From contig CAYSTJ010000007.1 of assembly GCA_964434105.1 (NCBI GenBank), forward strand, positions 34,009 to 98,008: DNA of 64,000 nucleotides. The letters are read 5' to 3'. This DNA comes from CAYNST01 sp964434105. Its GTDB lineage: Bacteria; Pseudomonadota; Gammaproteobacteria; Pseudomonadales; Cellvibrionaceae. Shown one piece after another: positions 9,434-17,048 of this stretch (the stretch's first letter is position 1; every line of letters starts with the position of its first letter). The translations under genes were made by a program, and so were the position numbers. The notes under the pieces are model-generated. The model saw nothing but the letters and a program-made list of their open reading frames with translations. It was not told where the DNA came from and did no database searches.

Positions 9434-9597
9434 TAAGGAAACCTGCTACGCAGACACTTTAAATGCAGGCGAGCCGTCGGAATGCCGCACCACTGCGCTC
9501 CCGGGAGCGCTAACGCGGCGTTTCTATTTCGACTTCGGCTTTCGGTGGTTGTGCATGCAGTGCGATTGCGCTATGTATGACCGGGAGCGCTAACGCG
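9434..9597. repeat. GC-rich interspersed repeat, copy A, in the space between protease and fliD
   Basis: The 400-bp space 9256-9655 holds no gene I can support. It contains a reverse-strand copy (9434-9518) of the interspersed family described near 14705, 16813 and 56190, including GCAGGCGAGCC and the flanking TAAGGAAACC end. The right-hand 17 bp of this copy (CCGGGAGCGCTAACGCG) is repeated as a direct copy at 9581-9597, 80 bp away, so two units may be fused or one truncated. Confidence 0.75.
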
Positions 9598-9655
9598 GGG
9601 GTTTTTACACCCCGGATATCGGCCAGTCGCCCCGGGGGCTGAATGGAATGGTTAT

Positions 9656-11710
9656 TTAATCCCTTCTAGCCGTAAATGGCAGCTGATCCACCAGGCCTTC
9701 GAGGAAGCCGCCCTGGCTGCTAAGGCTGGAAAGTACGCGCTCCATTGCAATAAACTGCCGCATCAGGCGCTCCTGAAAAATTGTCATGCGTCGCTCCAGC
9801 TGTTCCTCTCTGGCATCCAGATCACCCAGCTGCCGGCCAAGCTCCGTCTCTCTGGCTTCGATCAGGCCGTTGCGTTGCAGAAACTGCTGGATCTGCTCAT
9901 CAAGCCCGCCTGCAAACCCTCTGGAGAAATTGACGGTTGAGGTCGTGGCGTTTTCACCAATGATCAACGATAACCCGGCGCCGGGTTCACCCAGCTTTGG
10001 CAACAGCACGTTCCCCAGGCCAAAGCCTTCAACACCATTGACCGTGCCCTTGACGTCGACACCCGCGGTACCGGTACCCACGGCCAGTCCCAAGCCATCG
10101 GCGGCGCCATCACTGGCGGTTTTGATTGCCACGTTCGACGCCGCACCATAGCGGTTGGACGTCATCACAAAACGGTTACTGTCCGCGTCGTAGGTCACAC
10201 TCACCGTCGCACCCTGCGCCGACAAAGCGGTGTCGGAATTTATCGCTGCCTGTATGGCACCGGCCAGCTCTTCCGGCGTGCTGTATTCGGTATTCGCTGG
10301 CAACTGAATGGTACCCGACGTGGTCCCGTTTACCGCGACGGAAAAACTGTAGTCAGTCTCGCCGGTATTAAAACCGGTCAGGGTTGCGCCCGCCGCCGCA
10401 CCCTCAAAAAATCCGCGTGCCGGCGGCGTGGTGATATCAATTTCGTAGGTGCCCGCTTTGGTCTGCTGCCCATAACTGTTAACCGTAACATCGGATGCCG
10501 ACGACTGGGTATTGGCGGAAAACAGCTTCTGGACCTCCCTATAATTATCGTCCATGGCTTCCCGGAAGGTTTCCTCATCGATACTGAGCGTGCCGTCAAG
10601 CTGTGTGCGTATACCAACGGTGGCCAGCGTCGTAAAAGACGAATCGGTGAGGCCGGGAATAGACCCACTGATCAGACTGCGAAACCGGGACATGACCGAC
10701 TTGGCCAGCGGATCGTTGCGCAGCGCCCCATAGGCTTCCTCTTCCTTGTTATAGCCGGTTAACGGCTGCATTTCTGCCAGGAAGGTGTTGTAGGATTCAA
10801 CGAACGCCCGAATATTCTCTTCCGCAAATGCCTTGTCTTCAGTCACGGTAATGGTGGTTACGCTGCCCGGTTCGGCCTTCAGCAAATCCAGCGAAAGCCC
10901 TTCAATAAGATCGGTAACGGTATTGCTGGACCGCGTCACCGCCAGCCCGTTCACCGTCAGTTCGGCATCGGCGCCGCTTTGCTTCTCAAGCCCGGCAAAA
11001 TCAGCCACGCCGGCATTAAAAGCGAATTTGGATAACCCGATGCCGTCCGTGTTATGCAGCGGATCGTCACCCTCGTCCACTGTGATCTGCAGTTCGTTTG
11101 TGGCACCGGACGGCGCTGTAACCACCAGCCTGAAATTGGTGCCGTCATTCACAATACTGGCCTGCACACCCTTGTCGGCCGCATTGATCGCATCGCGGAT
11201 GCCGCGCAGGGAGTTGTTACTATTGTCGATGGTGATCGAGAACGATTCCGCATCCGGATCCTGGTTGAACGCCGTAGCCACGCCGTCGGTGCGGGTCCAG
11301 TTACCAAAACTGAACGTCATCTCACCCGTGCCGACAGCATCGGTCTCGCGGGCCGCACCCCCAAACGTAATGGATTGCGCCTGGGCCAGCCTGTTGACTT
11401 CGAAGGTGTATGACCCGGGCTGAACATTGGTATCCAGTTTGGTGGGCGAAATATTTTCACTACTGGAAAAGGCAGCGGTTTTACTGTGCAGACCTTCCTT
11501 GTCCGACAAGGCTTTGACGGAGGTACGCAAGCTGTCAATGGCACTGGTCATGGCACCAAAGCCGGAAATCTGCGCCTCGGCTTTCTCGCGCCGCGAATCA
11601 ATACGCTGCTGCGGCCCCATCCGTTCGAGGTCGGTGAGCTGTTTGATCAGGTTGGGCGAGTCAATCCCCGACCCCGCGCCCAGTGCGTTCACAATATTGT
11701 TGTCGATCAT
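9656..11710 (-). CDS. fliD: Flagellar filament cap protein FliD (HAP2)
   Basis: Forms the cap at the tip of the flagellar filament and chaperones insertion of flagellin subunits. The N-terminal D0 segment has GIDSPNLIKQLTDLER and the C-terminal coiled coil LDAREEQLERRMTIFQERLMRQFIAME is typical of FliD. At 684 residues it is about 200 residues longer than common FliD proteins; the extra sequence falls in the middle, exposed part (about 390-590), with FlgK/FlgE-like beta-rich Thr/Asn/Gly repeats. It is the last flagellar gene of this cluster; no fliS or fliT follows. The start has AGAGGTGAAGG upstream. Confidence 0.95.
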   Translation of the reverse strand: MIDNNIVNALGAGSGIDSPNLIKQLTDLERMGPQQRIDSRREKAEAQISGFGAMTSAIDSLRTSVKALSDKEGLHSKTAAFSSSENISPTKLDTNVQPGSYTFEVNRLAQAQSITFGGAARETDAVGTGEMTFSFGNWTRTDGVATAFNQDPDAESFSITIDNSNNSLRGIRDAINAADKGVQASIVNDGTNFRLVVTAPSGATNELQITVDEGDDPLHNTDGIGLSKFAFNAGVADFAGLEKQSGADAELTVNGLAVTRSSNTVTDLIEGLSLDLLKAEPGSVTTITVTEDKAFAEENIRAFVESYNTFLAEMQPLTGYNKEEEAYGALRNDPLAKSVMSRFRSLISGSIPGLTDSSFTTLATVGIRTQLDGTLSIDEETFREAMDDNYREVQKLFSANTQSSASDVTVNSYGQQTKAGTYEIDITTPPARGFFEGAAAGATLTGFNTGETDYSFSVAVNGTTSGTIQLPANTEYSTPEELAGAIQAAINSDTALSAQGATVSVTYDADSNRFVMTSNRYGAASNVAIKTASDGAADGLGLAVGTGTAGVDVKGTVNGVEGFGLGNVLLPKLGEPGAGLSLIIGENATTSTVNFSRGFAGGLDEQIQQFLQRNGLIEARETELGRQLGDLDAREEQLERRMTIFQERLMRQFIAMERVLSSLSSQGGFLEGLVDQLPFTARRD

Positions 11711-11920
11711 GCCTTCACCTCTGCCACGTATAATCCGGTTTTCGGCACGCGGACCAAAAACTTGAGACTCTGTTGAGTATAGGCTATATGGCCTTCATCA
11801 CCATTTATGCAGGTGCGATGATGCAGGTGCGATGCCAACAATGACAAACTGGATTCGAACACGCGCTTAAACCGCAACCCCAGCCACGCGACCTTGCAGT
11901 CCTTTTTTCAACCCATACAC

Positions 11921-12023
11921 CCTTCGACAGGCGCAGGGCGAGCGGTAACGGGGCCAGCACCAATCCACTCAGCATCGCATCGCATCGCACCACACCACCC
12001 CGCTCATTCTGAGCCTGCCGAAC
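11921..12023. repeat. Inverted pair of CTTCGACAGG-type repeats between fliD and flaG
   Basis: The 449-bp space 11711-12159 has no supportable gene. It holds two facing copies of a widespread gammaproteobacterial repeat: CCTTCGACAGGCGCAGGG at 11921 on the plus strand and its inverted relative CCGCTCATTCTGAGCCTGCC at 12000-12019. About 54 bp separate them, including a short tandem GCATC/GCATC run near 11972-11988. Two inverted copies can form a long hairpin, like a REPIN. A single copy of the same family is at 26387. Confidence 0.7.
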
Positions 12024-12159
12024 AACCCGGGCCTGTCAAAAAACCAAACCGGAAACCCCGGCAGAATCCCAAACGCAAAAAGCCACGCCGGTTCCAAACC
12101 CGCGCGGCTGTTATTTCAATACAATCCATCGACCAGCGCTCCCTGGCGTTCCGCGGTTG

Positions 12160-12549
12160 TCAGCCGGATGCATCCAGTAGCTGGACGTGGCCATCTTTTG
12201 CCAGGGCACGCGCCAGTTCCAGCAACGTGGCGTCCGGTATTTGCCGGATCACCTCACCGGATTTACTGTCCACCACTTTTATCACCGGGGTATCCAGCTC
12301 ATCATCGATGGAGAACTGCAGGTCACGCTGAATGGACTGCACGTAATCATTCATCGTGGCCAGCGCCTGCTGAATATCCGCGCTGCTGTACTTTTCGTCC
12401 TTCCTGGCTGGCAGAGCGGCTTTGTGTTCCGCCATATCCGCCTGTACAGGTTTGCCGACTGGCTCCACCGGCGTAACAGTCACTTTGGCCGCCGACGTGG
12501 TACGTTCCATACCAGAGCCGCCCGGGTTGATTGCATTGACTTCATTCAT
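12160..12549 (-). CDS. flaG: FlaG family flagellar protein
   Basis: A 129-residue protein whose C-terminal half is the FlaG domain: LQFSIDDELDTPVIKVVDS, then GEVIRQIPDATLLELARAL. The N-terminal half is a Pro/Ala/Lys-rich linker. FlaG proteins influence filament length in Pseudomonas, Vibrio and Campylobacter relatives; mechanism uncertain. It lies between flagellin 1 and fliD on the same strand, the normal place for flaG. A terminator-like hairpin lies between it and flagellin 1. Confidence 0.92.
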   Translation of the reverse strand: MNEVNAINPGGSGMERTTSAAKVTVTPVEPVGKPVQADMAEHKAALPARKDEKYSSADIQQALATMNDYVQSIQRDLQFSIDDELDTPVIKVVDSKSGEVIRQIPDATLLELARALAKDGHVQLLDASG

Positions 12550-12572
12550 GGGTTAACCCCTCAACCAGGAAA

Positions 12573-12594
12573 GGGCACCCCTTTCGGAGTGCCC
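12573..12594 (-). terminator. Hairpin after flagellin 1
   Basis: Read on the minus strand, GGGCACTCC, a GAAA tetraloop and GGGGTGCCC make a nine-pair stem (one T-G pair), followed by TTTCC. It lies 45 bp past the flagellin 1 stop and 24 bp before flaG. The U run is short, so it may reduce readthrough into flaG-fliD or stabilise the flagellin mRNA 3' end, rather than terminate completely. Confidence 0.65.
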
Positions 12595-12639
12595 CCAATC
12601 CTCAGCTTTTCAAATTGACGATTAACTGCGTCATTTAAC

Positions 12640-14355
12640 TTACTGCAGCAGCGACAATACCTGTTGCGGTCTGGCGTTGGCCTGGGCCAGCATGGCCTGT
12701 GAAGCCTGCTGCAGAACCTGTGCCCGGCTCAGTGCAGCAGATTCCGCCGCAAAGTCCGCATCCAGAATCCGTGAACGTGCTGCCGAAGAATTCTCGGACA
12801 CGTTGGACAGGTTGCTCACCGTAAAGTCCAGCCGGTTGGAAACCGCACCCATATCCGCCCGGATACCGTTGATCTGCTCAAGGGCAGTATCAATGGTCTT
12901 AATGGCTTTCTGGGCTCCATCCTCGGTGGAGATATCCAGGTCTGCTACGGAGTTGCCAACGGTGGAGGCGTTGTTGGTGGAGAGCAAGCCAGTGGCAGCA
13001 CCCGCTGTTCCTGTGGTTTCGATCCTGATTTCCTTGCCGCTCACTGAATCAAGCTTTAAACCGTCGCCAACCACACTTGCGACTACGCCTGTTTCGGCTG
13101 ATTTTGCATTGATCGCGTCGCGCATCAATCCTGCTTGGGTGGCCTCAGTTGCGTCTCCTGCCGCAGAGCCTATTTCAACTCCGTTGATTTTCAGCTCGCC
13201 TTCCACCAAAGCTGTCTCTGCAGTAACCGCAGAGCCGATGATGTCTCCTTTCTCACGCGCTTGAACACCAATTGCGGCGATTTCATCAGAATCCGCGCCT
13301 ACAGTGCCGCCGTAGGCAATATCTACACTTTCTACTGAGCTGTCGGTGATCTCGAAAGTCAACCTGGCGTTACCTGCAACGCCTTCTGCAAACCCAGCGG
13401 CCGTGCCGCCTGTTACAACAATCTTGGCACCGGAAGCATTGCTCAGTGTCATATTGCCTTTTTCATCCAGGTCTGCTTTTACCAGGCCAGCGCCCTGGCT
13501 GTTAATTTTGGACACTAGCTCCTCCATGCTACCCGTGTCTTTGATCTGTAGTGTATTTGCAGATCCGTCGGCTCCAGTTACGGCTAAGGCAAAGACTTCC
13601 GCACCGCGAATAATACCTGTCGCTTCACCCGATCCCGTCAATTCCGTGATTGCGCCAACTTTAACGCCTGACACATTTTTGTTAATTTCATCCAATTTTT
13701 CTTGGAGCGTTCCGGTTGAGAGATCACCGACGCTTTGTTTATTGATGGTCATCGTATTGTCGGTACCATCAATAACTGCCAAGGCATCAGTTAGACCATT
13801 GGCATGAGTTGACTCTGCACCGACAAGATCACTTCCAGCACCACCACCCAAGCCGGCAGCACTCAATTTCCCAATCTCAAAGGCAATATTCTGACCGGCT
13901 TCCGAGCCAACCTGCAGTTTTACTTCACCGCGTGAACCGTCCAGCAATTTCTGGCCGTTAAAGGTGGTGGTATCTGCAATACGGGTAATTTCGGCTTTCA
14001 GCTGCTGAACTTCCGCATCCAGGGTCGCACGGTCGGAATCGGAATAGATACCGTTCGAAGACTGGACGGCCAGTTCGCGCATACGTTGCAGAATGTTGGT
14101 GGTTTCGTCCATGGCACCTTCGGCGGTTTGAATCATTGAGATACCGTCGTTGGCGTTACGTACTGCCTGATCCAGTCCGCGGATCTGGGAAGTTTGTCGG
14201 TTGGAGATCGCCAGACCTGCGGCGTCGTCAGCGGCAGAGTTGATACGCTTACCCGAAGCCAGTCGCTCTGCGGCCTTATCCATTTCAGCGCCGGAATTAA
14301 CCAATTGACGCTGGGCGTTTAATGAAGAAATGTTACTGTTGACTACTAAAGGCAT
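12640..14355 (-). CDS. fliC: Flagellin 1
   Basis: Filament subunit, 571 residues. The conserved D0/D1 N-terminus is present (MPLVVNSNISSLNAQRQL, then LASGKRINSAADDAAGLAIS and DGISMIQTAEGAM), and so is the C-terminus (RADMGAVSNRLDFTVSNLS, then ILDADFAAESAALSRAQVLQ). The middle (about 170-470) carries two flagellin insertion-type repeats with TNxLQIKDTGSMEELVSKIN. It has a strong GGAGG site. The central third is slightly AT-richer than the ends and differs most from flagellin 2. It lies downstream of flagellin 2 on the same strand, separated by 492 bp rich in repeats, so it probably has its own promoter. Confidence 0.97.
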   Translation of the reverse strand: MPLVVNSNISSLNAQRQLVNSGAEMDKAAERLASGKRINSAADDAAGLAISNRQTSQIRGLDQAVRNANDGISMIQTAEGAMDETTNILQRMRELAVQSSNGIYSDSDRATLDAEVQQLKAEITRIADTTTFNGQKLLDGSRGEVKLQVGSEAGQNIAFEIGKLSAAGLGGGAGSDLVGAESTHANGLTDALAVIDGTDNTMTINKQSVGDLSTGTLQEKLDEINKNVSGVKVGAITELTGSGEATGIIRGAEVFALAVTGADGSANTLQIKDTGSMEELVSKINSQGAGLVKADLDEKGNMTLSNASGAKIVVTGGTAAGFAEGVAGNARLTFEITDSSVESVDIAYGGTVGADSDEIAAIGVQAREKGDIIGSAVTAETALVEGELKINGVEIGSAAGDATEATQAGLMRDAINAKSAETGVVASVVGDGLKLDSVSGKEIRIETTGTAGAATGLLSTNNASTVGNSVADLDISTEDGAQKAIKTIDTALEQINGIRADMGAVSNRLDFTVSNLSNVSENSSAARSRILDADFAAESAALSRAQVLQQASQAMLAQANARPQQVLSLLQ

Positions 14356-14704
14356 GGTAAGCCTCCTGTTGATGGTTAATTATTGCCAGCCGTCAGTGAC
14401 CAGCTTTGCAACTTGTTACGGACTGACCGACAATCTCTGCCGTTCGTGCCTTACTCAGTGTTTCGACCGCAAGCACCAAAACTTTAGGGCCGGTTATAAG
14501 CGGATTGACAGGCAGGAGGGAGGCGCGTTTTTCGAATTATTATCGTGGTATTTCAGCGTGTTAGGTGGAATACAACACCAATATCGCCTGGCGAAAACCC
14601 ACGAACCAATGTGATGTAGCGCGACTTTCGTGGCGGATAATTAGACCAATTTCGCCGGGTTTGCGAAATTACAAAACTTTTAGGAATAAAGGACGGGAAT
14701 ACGG

Positions 14705-14847
14705 TGTGCCGGGAGCGCAGGCGGCTCGCCTGCATTAAAAAGCGCCCAGCGAAGCGGGCTTCCTTATTGGTTTATATTATTGAAGGCCTGCTTCGCAGGC
14801 GCATTATTTATGCAGGCGAGCCGCCTGCGGTCCCAGGTGCTCCCAGG
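14705..14847. repeat. Inverted pair of interspersed repeats between the two flagellins (copies B and C)
   Basis: Two copies of one GC-rich family face each other: copy B (14705-14767, plus) and copy C (14783-14847, minus). Each contains a perfect small hairpin GCAGGCG-GCT-CGCCTGC, then an imperfect second arm around GCGAAGC or GCTTCGCAGGC, and B ends TTCCTTA. Copy C ends at the base next to the flagellin 2 stop codon, so the pair may act as the 3' hairpin of that transcript. The rest of 14356-14704 is non-coding upstream DNA of flagellin 1. Confidence 0.8.
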
Positions 14848-16602
14848 TTACCCCTGCAGTAATTGCAGTACCTGTTGGGGCTGGGCGTTGGCCTGGGCCA
14901 GCATGGCCTGGGAGGCTTGCTGGAGTACCTGTGCCCGCGACAATGCCGCGCTTTCAGCGGCGAAATCGGCGTCCATAATGCGCGAGCGTGAGGCTTCGGT
15001 TTTTTCGACAACGTTTGTAATATTGCTGATGGTAAATTCCAGCCGGTTAGCTATAGCGCCCATTTGCGCCCGCGTATCATTGATGGTTTCCAGCGCCGCA
15101 TCCACAACCGCAAGCGCCGCCGACGCCCCTTCTATGGTGTCAATGGCAATATCCGCAACTGAGTTGCCGATGCTGCTGGCCACATTGGTTTCCAGCAGGC
15201 CGGTGCGCGCCAATATGTCTGCGGCAACCGCTCCGTCGCCATATTTTATCGACACTTCAGAGTTGTCGACGGAGTTAAGGGTAATCACACCGGTTTCAGT
15301 ATAATCTGCCACAACACCATGTTCACTGGATTTGGCATTGATAGCGTTCACTACATTCTCCGCCTGTCCCTCGGGCGCCGCACCCGCCGCTATCGCCTCC
15401 AGCGAAACGCCGTTAATAATCAATTCACCTTCGCCTATAGCGCCGACAACGGCTGCCAGCCCCGTAATATCACCAACCGAATCACGGGCATTCAAACCCA
15501 GGTGCGATACACTATCCCCGACAGTGCCCTGGTATTGGATAGTGATACCATTATCATCGTCCGATTTGAAACTTAAATTCGCCTGATAGCCGTCTGCCGG
15601 GTCGGACCCATCCCCGCCAGAAGCGACAATGCCGGTGTTGCTGTCGGTCGCGTTCGCCGCGTAACCGACATGGATCGCAGCGCCCTCGGCGTTGGTCATC
15701 ATCAGGCGGCCGTTTTCGTTAACCTGACCGCGAACAACCCCGCCGGTGACATCGGTAATCCGCTGCGCCAGCTCTTCCATACTGCCGGTATTGCCGATCT
15801 GATAGGTGTTGGTTGTCCCGTCTATCTGAAATACGTTCAGCACCATCATGTCGTCGCCGCGCAGAATACCGCTGCCGCTTTCCGTGGCGAGCACCTCGGT
15901 AAAGGCCGATGTGGTTACCCCGGATACATTCTCATTGAACAGGTTCAACAATGCCTGCATATTGGTGGCACCGGACAGGTCACCGACGTTCTGGCCATTG
16001 ATGAGAAGTGAGCCAGCAGTGCCATCTATGTCGGTAATGCCGGTAGGCGGCACGGCCATGGTCGTCCCCACCACATCCCCACCCGCACTACCGCCCAGGG
16101 TTTTCACATCCATGGCCGGGATGCGCATGGTGATGGTCTGTTTTTCCAGTGCCCCTACCTGCAAATTGACTTCACCCAGACTGCCATCCAGTAACAATTG
16201 ACCATTGAACGTGGTTGTCGTGGCAATGCGATCCAACTCGGATTTCAGCTGCTGTACTTCGGCATCCAGCGTGGCCCGGTCACTGTCCGAATAAATGCCG
16301 TTGGCTGCCTGTATCGCCAGTTCGCGAATGCGTTGCAGGATATTGGTGGTTTCATCCAGCGCGCCTTCGGCGGTCTGGATCATCGATATACCATCGTTGC
16401 CATTGCGAATGGCCTGGGTCAACCCGCGGATTTGTGATGTCATGCGATTGGAAATTGCCAGCCCTGCCGCATCGTCCGCCGCAGAGTTTATGCGTCGCCC
16501 CGATGACAGCCTTTCCATGGCCGTCGACAGATCACTTCCCGAGTTAACCAGTTGTCGCTGCGCATTCAAGGACGAAACGTTGGTATTGATCACCAGTGGC
16601 AT
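14848..16602 (-). CDS. fliC: Flagellin 2
   Basis: Second flagellin, 584 residues, a paralogue of flagellin 1. The N-terminus (MPLVINTNVSSLNAQRQL, LSSGRRINSAADDAAGLAIS) and C-terminus (IMDADFAAESAALSRAQVLQ, ending LLQG) are nearly the same; the central region (about 150-490) has diverged strongly and is more acidic. It carries the same TNTYQIGNTGSMEELAQRI insertion motif as flagellin 1. It has an AGGAG site upstream. It is separated from flgL by a region with an assembly gap. Whether both flagellins are used in one filament cannot be seen from the sequence. Confidence 0.96.
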   Translation of the reverse strand: MPLVINTNVSSLNAQRQLVNSGSDLSTAMERLSSGRRINSAADDAAGLAISNRMTSQIRGLTQAIRNGNDGISMIQTAEGALDETTNILQRIRELAIQAANGIYSDSDRATLDAEVQQLKSELDRIATTTTFNGQLLLDGSLGEVNLQVGALEKQTITMRIPAMDVKTLGGSAGGDVVGTTMAVPPTGITDIDGTAGSLLINGQNVGDLSGATNMQALLNLFNENVSGVTTSAFTEVLATESGSGILRGDDMMVLNVFQIDGTTNTYQIGNTGSMEELAQRITDVTGGVVRGQVNENGRLMMTNAEGAAIHVGYAANATDSNTGIVASGGDGSDPADGYQANLSFKSDDDNGITIQYQGTVGDSVSHLGLNARDSVGDITGLAAVVGAIGEGELIINGVSLEAIAAGAAPEGQAENVVNAINAKSSEHGVVADYTETGVITLNSVDNSEVSIKYGDGAVAADILARTGLLETNVASSIGNSVADIAIDTIEGASAALAVVDAALETINDTRAQMGAIANRLEFTISNITNVVEKTEASRSRIMDADFAAESAALSRAQVLQQASQAMLAQANAQPQQVLQLLQG

Positions 16603-16812
16603 ATCGCAATCTCCTGAAGTCAGACAGCGTTATTATCACGTTCTGTGCTGACGAATTATTGACAGTTACCGTCGATAACAGGCGTTATGCAGCTAACGGG
16701 CCAAACCGCTTTCTCACAAATTTTTATCGTTTAAGCGGCGGATTTTGATTTTAAAAAATGAAAAACGGCAATTTTTGGTGCGGCTGGAGGGACATAACTT
16801 GCCGCTTTCGGT

Positions 16813-16867
16813 GTGCTGGGAGCGCAGTGGTGCGGCATCCCGACGGCTCGCCTGCATAATAAGCGCC
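16813..16867 (+). repeat. Interspersed repeat, copy D, left edge of assembly gap
   Basis: A plus-strand copy of the GC-rich family, in the long form with the TGGTGCGGCATCCCGAC insertion. It ends exactly at the first N. Its 55 bases are identical to the 55 bases following the gap. The surrounding 16603-17048 space has no gene. Confidence 0.85.
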
Positions 16868-16967
16868 NNNNNNNNNNNNNNNNNNNNNNNNNNNNNNNNN
16901 NNNNNNNNNNNNNNNNNNNNNNNNNNNNNNNNNNNNNNNNNNNNNNNNNNNNNNNNNNNNNNNNNNN
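16868..16967. other. Assembly gap of 100 N
   Basis: Exactly 100 undetermined bases, the conventional size for a gap of unknown length. The 55 bases before and after it are identical, which is what two contigs sharing a terminal k-mer in a de Bruijn graph look like. The true sequence may therefore have no gap (a single repeat copy), or more repeat copies. Confidence 0.98.
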
Positions 16968-17035
16968 GTGCTGGGAGCGCAGTGGTGCGGCATCCCGACG
17001 GCTCGCCTGCATAATAAGCGCCAGCCTGCCGGCTT
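16968..17035 (+). repeat. Interspersed repeat, copy E, right edge of assembly gap
   Basis: The first 55 bases equal copy D; the copy continues into AGCCTGCCGGCTTTCTTTA, matching the distal arm of copies B and F. It ends 13 bp before the flgL stop codon at 17049, so a hairpin from this repeat would lie at the 3' end of the flgL mRNA. Confidence 0.85.
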
Positions 17036-17048
17036 TCTTTACTCCTGG

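Noticed and set aside
11970..11990. Short GCATC tandem run as a phase-variable tract
   Set aside because: Only about three units and not in or next to a coding start.
14356..14420. Possible FliA box before flagellin 1 (CAAA ... GGCAATAA on the minus strand)
   Set aside because: Spacing of 17 instead of 15 and mismatches in both boxes.
16603..16680. Possible FliA box before flagellin 2 (TAAT, 14 bases, CGTGATAA on the minus strand)
   Set aside because: Two mismatches in each box and a spacing one base short; the FliA site before flgM is so much better that I do not accept this one.
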